A DNA stretch of 64,000 bases, from the NCBI GenBank assembly GCA_036898135.1, contig CM072519.1:38615091-38679090 (forward strand). The letters are read 5' to 3'. Both the position numbers and the translations under genes were made by a program. Numbering within the stretch: position 1 is the first letter of the stretch; the number at the start of each line of letters is the position of its first letter. Source of the DNA: Oncomelania hupensis (taxonomy: Eukaryota > Mollusca > Gastropoda > Littorinimorpha > Pomatiopsidae). This document shows positions 23,303 through 33,572 of this stretch, one piece after another. The notes below the pieces were generated by a model. It worked only from the letters and a program-made list of their open reading frames with translations, did not search any database and was not told where the DNA came from.

Positions 23303-26300
23303 ATGAATAACTCTGAGTCAGACATTAACATAATATCAGTTTAATTGCCGGGGTCTTGCCAATTCAAATAAAAGACGGGATGTTTTTCATTATTTACGAC
23401 AAAAATCTTCTTCCATTTATTTTCTACAGGACACGCACTTTGACCCCAAATTAGAAGAGTACATTAGAGCTGAATGGGGGGGGGGGGGGTACAAAGCTTT
23501 TTTCGCATCATATACTACAAATTCAAGAGGTGTTGCTATTTTATTTAACAATAATTTTGAGTTCGAAGTCAAAAGGGTTTGTAGGGATGTAGAAGGCAAT
23601 TTCCTTTTATGTCACATCAAAGCTATGGATAAAGATTTGCTGTTAGTCAATGTTTATGGTCCACATTTAGATGATCCAGACTTTTACGTTAATCTGGAAA
23701 GCCATGTTAGAGAAATAAATGTAGATAATATTATTTTTGGTGGAGATTGGAATTTGGTAATGGATTTTCAAATGGATTGCGACAATTACAGACACAAAAA
23801 TAACCCACGGGCTCAAGATCAAGTTTTTAATATGATGGATAACTTGGACTTATTAGATATATGGAGGGAACTAAATGTAGATACAAAACGCTTCACTTGG
23901 AGAAGAAGTAACCCCATTCAGCAGAGCAGGTTAGATTTTTTTCTCATCTCTGACTTCATGTCTACTTTTGTTATAGACGCTGATATCACCCCTGGTTACA
24001 GAACAGACCATTCAGTAATAACTCTCAGGCTAAGTTTCGGCCCCTCACCTCAAAGAAAGATGTTGTGGAAGTTCAACTCATCCCATCTTAAAGATAAGGC
24101 ATATGTAGATCTGATTAATGAAAATATAAATTCAGTGATAGAGGAATATGCAGCTACGCCATATCACAGAGTCGAACTTCAAAGCATTCCTACTAATGAA
24201 ATACTTTTTACTATCTCGGATCAATTGTTTCTTGACGTTCTCTTAATGAAAATAAGACAAAAAACTATTTCATATGCAGCCTATAAAAAACGCCAAAATA
24301 CAGAAGTACAGAAAGCTTCGGAAGAAAGTATCGGTAGATTAGAAAAAATAGATAATAGGACAGATGAAGAAAACAGGCAGTTAAGTGAAGGTAGAGAAGA
24401 GTTAGAGAAACATAGGGAGAAGATAATGGAAGGGGTATTAATTAGGTCAAGGGCAAGGTGGGTGGCAGAAGGGGAAAAGGTAACTACATATTTTTGTGGA
24501 CTGGAAAAGCGTAATTTTGTTAGTAAATGCATGAAGAAGATTATAAAGAACGATGGATCCGAGGTAAGTGAGCCACGCGAGATTGTTAACGAAGTTAAGA
24601 CTTTCTACCAACATTTATATGAAAAGAAAACATTAGAGGATATAAATATTTCTGACTTTGTAACTAATATAAAATCTTTAACAGCAGAAGTAAGGCATGC
24701 ACTTGAAGGAGAAATAACACTAGACGAAGCAAGTTCTGCTCTGAAAAACATGAAAAACTATAAAAGTCCAGGCTCTGACGGTTTCACTGCTGAATTTTTT
24801 TAATTTTTCTGGCTAAAATTGGGTCCTTTAGTTATTCGTTCTCTTAATGAAGGCTTTAGAGTAGGTAGTCTTTCTACTACACAAAAAGAGGGCGTCATAA
24901 TCTGTATACCGAAAGGGGATAAGGATAAGGAATATATTAAGAACTGGAGGCCTATATCTCTTTTAAATGTTGTATATAAAATTGGCTCCTCAAGTATTGC
25001 AAACCGTTTTAAATTAGTTCTATCATCGTGAATCAACGAAGATCAAACAGGCTTTATTAAAGGACGTTTTATAGGGGATAATATTCGATTAATATATGAT
25101 ATTATCAGTTATCTGAATAAAAACGACAAGCCAGGATTACTTTTATGCCTAGATTTTGAAAAGGCTTTTGATTCCATAGATTGGATATTTATGAATAAAG
25201 TGTTGCTTGCCTTTGGTTTCGGCAATGATTTCTGTAGATGGATAAAAACCTTTTATAATGATACTAAAGCGTCCGTTTCTGTTAATGGTCAAATGTCAAG
25301 CTGGTTTAGTATTGAACGTGGTTGCAGACAAGGAGACCCAATCTCACCGTATATTTTTGTTTTATGTGTCGAGATCTTAGCAATAATGATCCGTGAAAAT
25401 AAGGAAATCGAAGGCATAAAAATTAACGAAGTAGAACATAAAATTACACTATACGCAGATGACACAGAAATGTTACTAAATGGTACTAGAACTTCTTTTG
25501 AAGAAACTATTAAAAGCATCGACAATTTTTGTAATCTGTCAGGGCTCTCTTTGAACGCAACAAAAACTAACGCAATATGGCAGGGCAGCCAGCGTAACTC
25601 ATCAACAAAATGTATGCAACATCTTCGTATAACCTGGAACCCTGAAAAGTTTCAAGTGTTGGGTATTTGGCTGACAAGTGACGTAGAAAATTGTATTGGT
25701 ATCAACATAAAAGATAAATTGATAGAAATAAAATTATTGTATAAAATATGGCTCAAAAGACAAATAACCCCCCTGGGAAGAGTAGCGGTGTTGAAATCCC
25801 TTATTTTGTCAAAATTAGTTCATTTGTGGATGCTACTGCCAAACCCTCCAGATGATGTAATAAATATGATTCAGACATCAGTTTTTGAATTTGTCTGGAA
25901 AAACAAAAGAGATAGAATTAGTCGAAAAAGTGCAGTAAAAAATATAACAAATGGAGGTCTTGGTATTCCAGACATTAAAATGTTTATTAAAGCCTTAAAA
26001 ATATCATGGTTAAAAAAACTTAAATATGGAAATCAGACATGGAGATCTATACTTTTGACGGAATTTTCATGTTTTGAAAACGTTGAGAAACTAGGTGCGG
26101 ATTTTCCAATGCAATGTAATAATTTTTGGAAAGAAGTTTTGCATTCATACAAAGATTTATCAAATCATATTATTTTGGAAAAACCGGAAGAGATTATCTC
26201 TGAAAGGATTTTTTACAATCAGAATATACTCGTTAAAAACAGACCCATTTTCTATAAAACTTGGTATGAAAAAGGGGTGTTTTGTATTGGACACTTATTA

Positions 26301-27091
26301 AAGGAAAATGGGTCTTGTTTATCTTTTCAAGAGTTTGTACATAGATATAATGTTCAGACCGATTTTGTTACGTACACTGGTTGTGTGCAGGCTGTAAAAA
26401 AGTATATTAACTCTTTTGAGATACCAATCGTTAATAATAACTTTTTAGAATTCAATAAACTATGGACTATTCTGAATTCAGTTAAAAAAGGTGCAAAAGT
26501 TTACTACGATCTTCTGACATCAAACGAAATACAACCTAACTGCTGTAAGACATGGGAACAGAAATATGGTAAAGATTGTAATTGGAAAATAGTTTTTAAG
26601 AAAATCCAAAATATACCTGATGTTAAACTTAAATGGTTCCAGCTACGAATAGTGCATAGGATTATCGCTACAAACACTGTTCTGTCAAGTATGGGTGTTC
26701 GAACGGATTCATTATGTTCTTTTTGTACAATCGAGCGAGAAAGTATACAACATTTGTTCTGGCAGTGTGCACACATCCAGGCATTCTGGAATCAGTTTGA
26801 ACATGTAGTAAGGCATAGTTGTCAGAATGTTATTAATATGCATTTAAACGAAAACATTGTACTGTTTGGTTGTGGTGATCATTTTATGTCAGACGTGATT
26901 TTCGATAGGATAAATGTTCTTGCCAAGTTTTTATCTATAAGTGCAAGTTGAACAACTGTATTCCAACGTTTGCTGTGTTTAAGTCTTATTTGAAAACTCG
27001 GTATGAAATAGAGAGACAAGCATCATATTTATTAATGAATACACACAAAGTGTACAATGAATGGCATCCATATACACCTTTGTTTATGTAA
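23303..27091 (+). pseudogene. LINE ORF2: endonuclease-reverse transcriptase, broken
   Basis: Would encode the polyprotein that nicks target DNA and copies the element RNA. The reading frame is continuous from 23340 to 26951. The endonuclease shows FNCRGL at its start, QDTHF, GGDWNLV, SRLDFFLISD and the catalytic TDHSVI. The reverse transcriptase shows NWRPISLLNVVYK, CLDFEKAFDS, GCRQGDPISPYIF and LYADDTEMLL. A C-terminal CSFC...H....C motif resembles the zf-RVT type. Defects are a 1-nt frameshift at about 23339 just after the putative start ATG (23303), a TAA at 24801-24803, a TGA at 25029-25031, and a 1-nt frameshift at about 26930 after which the other frame continues to a TAA at 27089-27091. 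A run of 14 G at 23476-23489 keeps the frame and codes for glycines. Confidence 0.85.
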
Positions 27092-27720
27092 TCTTGTTGC
27101 ATACTAGAAGTAGTTTGTATAAGTTAGAGAAAATAAAATTAAACCGTTTTATTTTCTCTCGTTGTACATTGAACGCAGCAGTGCATCTTTACGAAAGTGG
27201 TTGTTATTACCTTTTGTTGTAAATGCATTAAGTCAACGCCAGTCTATCCCTCTACTAACATTTTTTCCCTCCATTTTTAAAAGTTTTTTTTAACTTAAAA
27301 AAAACTTTTATTCATGTAATTATTTTTTTTAATTGGTTGTTTTGTACTGTGCTTTTAAAAAGTCTTTTTTTTAATTCATTTTAAGTTTGACCCACTTACA
27401 GTAAATGAAAGACTAAGTGTACGCGGATTAATTTTATTCTGTGTCAAGATTCATATTTTTTTCACACGAGTGTGATGTTTGCAATTTGTTTTCTGTGCTA
27501 AACACTTGAAGTGAACAATGGTAATGTGGGGCTTCTTTTTCTTTTCAATTCCATTATTATTTATTATTGTAACCTATTTGGCTAATCTGTATTGTAATGT
27601 TATATTTATATATGTATGTTTATATAAAATACTTTGACATACATAACGATTGACATTGGAAATGAACATTGTATACAACTGTATTGATGTCAAAGAAAAA
27701 ATAAATCAAAGAAAAATAAA
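27092..27720 (+). other. LINE 3' UTR and A-rich tail
   Basis: AT-rich non-coding end of the element. It finishes with an AATAAA-containing, partly duplicated tail (AAAGAAAAA ATAAATC AAAGAAAAATAAA) that directly abuts the right target duplication. Confidence 0.7.
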
Positions 27721-27731
27721 TATGCTATGAA
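27721..27731. repeat. LINE target site duplication, right copy
   Basis: TATGCTATGAA, identical to 19950-19960. Confidence 0.85.
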
Positions 27732-27970
27732 ATTTACAATAAAACTATAATGTTATTTTCTAAAAAAATTTTTTTTACAGACCTACCTACATGTATACCT
27801 AATTAATTAAAAAAGCATAAGATGTTAAGTGTTCTAAAAAGTACATGCATCATGGTTAAATGAAAAAAATTTTTAATATGAAGCAGTTATTAATACCCGT
27901 GCTATGATTTTACTTTCATTATATATATTTATTTATTAATTTATTTATTTTTGCCATTTTACTTGCACCC
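27732..27970 (-). repeat. Foldback repeat, segment X' (right piece)
   Basis: Inverted copy of about 18660-18905, separated from its left piece (19792-19960) by the LINE. Shared landmarks are the poly-T/A stretch followed by cagacctacct and gtacatgcatcatgg. Confidence 0.75.
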
Positions 27971-28044
27971 TTTTTGTTTTTTATTTGCCTCTCCTCTCTT
28001 TTTCTTTATTTCTCTCTTTTATCTCTCTCCCTCTGTATTATTAC

Positions 28045-28130
28045 ATTTTTAAAAAAAAGTGTCCCCAGCGAGATTCGAACCGGGGTCGCCTTGATGAAAG
28101 TCAACGGGCTGCTATATTTCTCTGACCTTA
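28045..28130 (-). other. tRNA-like / SINE-head sequence, degenerate
   Basis: On the minus strand, GGTTCGAATCTCGCTGGGGA followed by CACTTTTTTTT resembles a B box, 3' acceptor strand and Pol III terminator; GTTGACTTTCATCAAGG upstream could be a weak anticodon arm with TTC. The T stem and acceptor stem do not pair properly and no good A box is seen. I read it as a tRNA-derived remnant, not a functional tRNA. Confidence 0.3.
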
Positions 28131-29310
28131 TTTTAGGTCCTATATCATAAAATATGGTGAACCCTCGATTTTATTAGTGTTATAAACTTTAAACTGCATT
28201 AAACAACATTATAACGCCGAATTAAAAGCGAGATCAAAACCAAATTTATTAAATGAAGGCTACAGAGCGAAATCACTAAACGGAAACCGGAAATGAAGGC
28301 AAGGGCCTGCCGTAGGCAACGTCAAGAGTGATTGGTTGGACTCGCACAAGTTTCCACGTGTTTTTTAGTACATTTTCAAGGCAATAAAATGCAAAATAAA
28401 GCCGTTTTGCGATCGAAAATAATGTTAAGTTTCGTTGTATGGGCTGCGCGTGATCGAGCGGCGAATGGAAAAACTCGCGTGGAAGCAATTATACGGACAG
28501 TTCAGCTGTAATCTGCACAAATTCGAGCAAAGTGAAGCTCAAATCGAGCTTCACAACAAAGCCGCTGGTTGGCTAAAACGGCCCCTCGTGATCTAAAACG
28601 GCTTCTCGATTAATATATAGAAGAAAAGCACACAATTAAAAGCATGCAGTTTTGCATGACAAACACAATCATACATATACATATACCTGCATACAGCAAC
28701 CTTCCGACACTAGGGTGGTTAAATCAATTATAGATAAACACAATTTCTCACCATGGAATGACTAGAATTGACAAATTTGTGTGTAGTAAAATAGTAGGCC
28801 TATGTTGCACGTGTTTGCACACTTTATCGCGCGCGCTCACGCTTACACGAAAAATGACATTACAGCATAATGTATAACATCTATATATATAAATTGCTTA
28901 GCCGGAAGTCCTTCTTCGCCTCTACTGTAAAGTTTGTCCGGTATGGACGCTGATCTGGGCAGGTGCTGGGCGCTGCGGATCGTCCTGCTGTGCGCTCAAA
29001 ACCCGCGAAATCGTTATATCCGACATTTCCTTACCGAACGTTTAACCGTTTCTGAGATAAATAAATAAACAAAATGTCCACAAACTGCAATAGCCTCATT
29101 CCGCGCGGCGCTTCCGATTCAACCCGTGTAAAGAACGTGCCATTCCGTAATACCGCAAATTTTGTTTTATTTCCATTCAAAACACTTTTGCACTCATGTC
29201 ACCAATCTTACAAAATTTTGTGTTTAACTAATAAAATTTGATTAATTAAAAATCGAATCGAGGTTTCAGCATATTTTCCCATATAGACCAAAAAATTGAT
29301 GCTATTTATA
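28131..29310. other. Intergenic, nothing recognised
   Basis: Unique-looking sequence of mixed composition with several CpG-containing stretches (28840-29110). The longest open frames are short and featureless. No RNA gene or repeat family is identifiable by eye. Confidence 0.4.
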
Positions 29311-29316
29311 CGAATC

Positions 29317-29396
29317 CTTGGTAGCTGACTTAGTAAGACAATCACCTACCGTGCAGGCAACCCAAGTTCAAATCTCCCGCGGGCCTTTTTTTTTTT
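29317..29396 (+). other. tRNA-like sequence, degenerate
   Basis: TGGTAGCTGACTTAGTAAGA resembles an A box and D arm, CCTACCGTGCAGG a weak anticodon arm, AAGTTCAAATCTC a B box, and a T run of about 11 follows at 29386 as in a Pol III terminator. The 5' acceptor strand does not pair with the 3' end (CGGGCC), so it is more likely a pseudo-tRNA or a SINE head. Confidence 0.35.
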
Positions 29397-29443
29397 ACAC
29401 TACAATATATTTTTCTTTTTAATTTAGGCTTTTTACTTTTAAC

Positions 29444-29895
<452 letters not shown>

Positions 29896-29994
29896 GGATC
29901 GGGATGGGGTGGTACGTGTAGGTAAAAGGGGGCTACGGGTAGGTTTAAAGGTGCATGGGTAGGCATAACGGGGATACGGGTATAATAAGGGGGT

Positions 29995-30235
29995 ATGGTG
30001 ATGGTCGATTCCTTTCATCCATACCTGCGAAATGATCAACGGGGAAGTATCAAGGATGGTACAGGTAGGTTACAAGGGGGGTACGGAAGGTATCAAGGGG
30101 GTATGGGGTGGTATCAAGTGGGTTCGGGGAGGTATCAAGGGGGTATGGTGAGGCATCATGGGGGGACGGGGAGATATCAGGGGGGGGGGGTATGGTGAGG
30201 TATCAAGGGGGATGTGGGGAGGTATCATCGTCCAA
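29995..30235 (+). repeat. G-rich minisatellite, period about 20-21 bp
   Basis: Degenerate tandem copies of a unit like ggtatcaagggggtatggtg; the clearest copies are at 30065-30225. It contains many G runs, including one of 12 G at 30179-30190, so the + strand could form G-quadruplexes. Confidence 0.8.
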
Positions 30236-30439
30236 ATGAAACTCGCAGACAACAGTTGTCTCTCTGTCTACATTTTAAACAGCAAATCATATATGTATTA
30301 TTTATCACTAGACTGACTCTCTCTCTTTCTCACACACATACACACACACACCATCGTGTAGAAACGCCGTTGTGATGACTTTCATGAAACTCTACATACG
30401 TTACTTTGACATTTTTACGAATTTGTCCATTTTTTGAAG

Positions 30440-30475
30440 CTAACCCTAACCTTAACTCTAACCCTAACCTTAACG
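30440..30475 (+). repeat. Short telomere-like CCCTAA patch
   Basis: Two ctaaccctaacctta-like copies in tandem with one ctctaa variant. It matches the metazoan TTAGGG telomere repeat on the minus strand, but is only about 35 bp. Confidence 0.7.
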
Positions 30476-30532
30476 GAACACTGCTTTGACGTCAAAATAA
30501 CGGGGTGCGTCAAATGAAAGTACGTAGAGTAT

Positions 30533-31240
30533 GGCGGCCTACTAGCGTCAAAACCTGATAATTACAATTATCATGTAATAATTACAAATATCATGGGATA
30601 ATTACAATTATTAAGAGATAATTACAATTATCATTGAAAATTACATATATGTTCTTGTAATCATGTTTAATTTTCAGTTTTGGCTTTATCAATCCGCCTG
30701 GAAATGCGCCAAAACTGAAAATTGTAATTATCATATTATAATTAAATTTTTCACTTGATAATTTTAATTTTCACGTGATCATGCTTAATTCTGGTATGGC
30801 GACTTACTAGCGTCAAAACCTGCAAAACTTACATGCCTCAGTGATAATTGAAATTAACACGTGTTCAGTGTAATTCACAGAGATACCGGTAACTCACAGT
30901 GTTAATTGCTAATTTTCAGTTTTGGCCACGCTTTACTATGGCCAAAACCCCAGGTGTGCTGGGAACAGTGCCGCTGCCGCGCATGCTCATCTTGATAATT
31001 ATAATTGTCAGTGATAATTGTAATTATCGCTTGATAATTGTAATTATCTCTTGATAATTGTAATTCTCCCATGATATTTGTAATTATCAGGTTTTGGCGC
31101 TAGGAAAGCGTGGCAAATACTGATAATTATTAATTAACACTGCGGATTACCGATATCCCCGTTAAATACACAGAACACGTGATAATTTCAATTATCTCGT
31201 GATAATGGTAACTCTCGGTTTTGGTGCTAGTAGGCCGTCA
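30533..31240. repeat. AT-rich palindromic MITE-like cluster 1
   Basis: Ends are imperfect inverted repeats: atggcggcctactagcgtca at the left and tgctagtaggccgtcat at the right. Inside are many copies of gataattacaattatc and its complement (itself nearly palindromic), internal copies of the ends at 30794 and 31090, and repeated ggttttgg/ccaaaacc. No coding capacity. It looks like nested copies of one foldback or MITE family, also seen at 32347-33150. Confidence 0.75.
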
Positions 31241-31294
31241 TATCGAGGTTCAAGTGTATGTCAGAATAACGATGTTTCTACCTAGCCACACAAA

Positions 31295-31295
<1 letters not shown>

Positions 31296-31335
<40 letters not shown>
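31296..31335 (+). repeat. (CA)n microsatellite
   Basis: About 19 CA dinucleotides; a smaller CA tract is at 31640-31672. Confidence 0.95.
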
Positions 31336-31474
31336 TTCAAGATTTTATTCTCTATAACATCGCATGAACATATATGCACTTAGAGAATTACATTGATGAC
31401 ACGAAGCAAGCACCATCATGATTGGACAGAAGAAAATTATGCACACACACATAAAATAATACGTCAATGGCAAA

Positions 31475-31477
31475 TGT

Positions 31478-31527
<50 letters not shown>

Positions 31528-31561
31528 TCACTCTCTCTCTTTCTGTCTCTCTTTCTCTCTC

Positions 31562-31616
<55 letters not shown>
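31475..31616 (+). repeat. (CT)n microsatellite
   Basis: About 140 bp of nearly pure CT with scattered interruptions. Confidence 0.95.
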
Positions 31617-31618
<2 letters not shown>

Positions 31619-31679
31619 AATATAATAATGGAACGCAAAACACACACACATCCACACACACACACACACACAACAGCTG

Positions 31680-32345
31680 ACCACAAAGCAACATTTATGG
31701 GATTGAAATAGAAGAAAAACAACAATGCGGTATCTTTCAAAAAGTGAAAGTATAATTGTAATAAAACATCATCAACCCATTAGCCTGATTTTCAATTTTG
31801 ATTTTATTAAATGATTTACATTGTAAACATTATGATTTTTAAAATATTGGGGTAATAGGGAGAATCGGTTGCCTTTTTATAAGGGGATTAGTACAGTTAA
31901 ACAGATAACGGTATTCATCGCCTATTTCATATAGATCCCACAAGGCAAGGCAAGGCAAGGCAAATTTATTCCAGAAAAAAAAACCATTAAAAGCACATGG
32001 TTAAAATAATATACACAAACATGCAAAATAATTAATTATATAACATTTTAGATGTTTAAAAAAATGTAAACTGTTTATTTATACAGCGGGAGTACACAAA
32101 GTACACAGCCTTTCTTTTCTCGGACTATTCAGATATCTCTGGGCTTGAATTTGCATTTTGTTATAGCTAAGTCTGAACTTAGCAGGCTTTTGCTCAATAT
32201 AGGGGTTAAATGCACTAAAACGGGTTTTCTCCAGCAAGTACGGTTTCCTCCCTCCCTTAATATTGTATGCAGTCAATCTAAAGTGTCACAAATGAAAATT
32301 ATTTAAATTAATTTGCCGTAGTTTACACAACAGAGCCAACAATAT
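31680..32345. other. Intergenic with (GGCAA)n short repeat
   Basis: No gene recognised. At 31941-31970 a caaggcaaggcaaggcaaat tract precedes a T-rich stretch, a pattern common at ends of some SINE/LINE families, but I cannot name the family. Confidence 0.4.
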
Positions 32346-32346
32346 T

Positions 32347-32823
32347 TATAACGGCCTACTAGCGAGAGTTATCAGTATTATGAGATAATTGAAATTAACA
32401 CGTGTTCTGTGTAATTTACATGGATACCGGTAATCCACAGTGTTAATTAATAATTATTAGTATTTGCCACGCCTTTCTAGCGCCCATACCTGATAATTAC
32501 AAATATCATGAGATAATTACAAATATCATGAGATTAATTACAAATATCATGAGATATTTACAAATATCATAGGATAATTACAATTATCAATGGATAATTA
32601 CAATTATCATTGGAAAATTAAAAATATATTCGCGTGATCATGTTTAATTTTCAATTTTGGCTCTAGCAAACCGTAGGGAACTGGGCCAAAACCGAAAGTT
32701 TTAATTATTACTTGATAATTACAATTTTTTTTTTAACGTAATAATTGTTAATATGTCGTTGATATTTGTAATTATCCTATGATATTTGTAATGATCAGGT
32801 TTTGGTGCTAGTAGGCCGTTATA
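32347..32823. repeat. AT-rich palindromic MITE-like element 2
   Basis: Bounded by near-perfect terminal inverted repeats TATAACGGCCTACTAGC (32347) and its complement ending at 32823. The interior has tandem gataattacaaatatcatga copies and a ccaaaacc/ggttttgg pair. Related material continues to about 33150 (ggttttggtgctagtcat), suggesting a second nested copy. Confidence 0.75.
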
Positions 32824-33145
32824 TTTGTAAATTACACAGAACACGTGTTAATTAACATTATCACAGATATCTGTAAATGCACGTTTTTCCGCTAGTCTTA
32901 GCCATAGTTAAGCACGATCACATTGTAATTATGAAGTGAAAATTGTAATTATTATGTGATAATTAACATTTTTGGTTTTAGCGCATTTCCAGGCGAACTG
33001 CTAGAGCCAAAACCGAAAATTAAACAGGATCACGCGAAAATATTTGTAATTTTTCAATGATAATTGAAATTATCCCTTGATAATTGTAATTATCCCATGA
33101 TATTTCTAATTATCTCATGATATTTACAATTATCAGGTTTTGGTG

Positions 33146-33384
33146 CTAGTCATAAGTATCCCCAACTACAGTGGAGGTACCACCCAATGTTGCTAGAGGA
33201 GCGATAGTTCTTTCCCCCAACCTGTAGTGCACATTTGAAGGATCGTCCACATCCACGTATTCATGCGACACGCTGATGTAATCTACGTCACTAGTCCCAT
33301 TGAAGCTCTGCGCAAGAGCACTATTGGAAGCTTGCTTTATGTACACACGATTCACAGCAGGAATATTAGAGGAAGCCTGGTTGA
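33146..33384 (-). CDS. Candidate terminal exon (cytoplasmic tail-like)
   Basis: On the minus strand an open frame runs from a possible acceptor (attgacag, ending at 33385) to a TAG at 33146-33148, about 78 codons. Composition is unlike the mucin repeats and looks like normal protein: QASSNIPAVNRVYIK, then two tyrosine motifs (DYISV, EYVDV), then LGERTIAPLATLGGTS. It lies just downstream of the mucin membrane exon on the same strand. A splice from the weak donor CCA|GTGTAG at the mucin stop codon would keep the frame (phase 0 to phase 0). It could instead be the end of an unrelated gene. Confidence 0.35.
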
Positions 33385-33488
33385 CAACGCACTGTCAATA
33401 TCAACAGCATGGCTTGGAAGAGTCCGCTGGACCTAAAGCAATAATCATGTAAGATCAACAGCAATACCAGTGATTTAGTTTGCCTCAC

Positions 33489-33570
33489 CAGTGTCACTGA
33501 CACTCAGTGCATGGGCAGCATCAGTAAGAGCATGATTTACAACAGCTGCATTAGAGGAAGCTTCTATTAA
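33489..33570 (-). CDS. Candidate short exon after gene R stop
   Basis: In a frame different from the mucin, the minus strand reads about 27 codons (VELIEASSNAAVVNHALTD and onward) ending at a strong-looking splice donor CTG|GTGAGG at 33489/33488. Its EASSNAAVVN resembles QASSNIPAVN in the candidate exon at 33146-33384, pointing to a local duplication of a tail-coding exon. Phase matching to the next exon is not obvious. Confidence 0.25.
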
Positions 33571-33572
33571 CT

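Larger units (their letters stand above)
19961..27720 (+). mobile_element. Tx1/L1-like LINE, full length, inactive
   Basis: A 7.76 kb non-LTR retrotransposon with a 5' UTR (19961-20234), ORF1 (20235-21182), an unusually long spacer, ORF2 (23303-27091) and a 3' UTR ending in an imperfect A-rich tail (caaagaaaaaataaatcaaa...). The boundaries follow from an 11-bp target duplication. ORF2 carries an N-terminal AP-type endonuclease, a reverse transcriptase with FEKAFDS and YADD motifs, and a Cys/His motif, and ORF1 is a coiled-coil RNA-binding type; this layout is typical of the L1/Tx1 group. Two frameshifts and two stop codons in ORF2 make it inactive. Mutations are few, so insertion is fairly recent. 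Confidence 0.85.

Noticed and set aside
22978..23310. 110-codon hydrophobic frame before ORF2
   Set aside because: C/T-rich low-complexity DNA overlapping the ORF2 start region in another frame.
30070..30252. Pro-rich minus-strand frame
   Set aside because: Antisense of the G-rich minisatellite, no other support.
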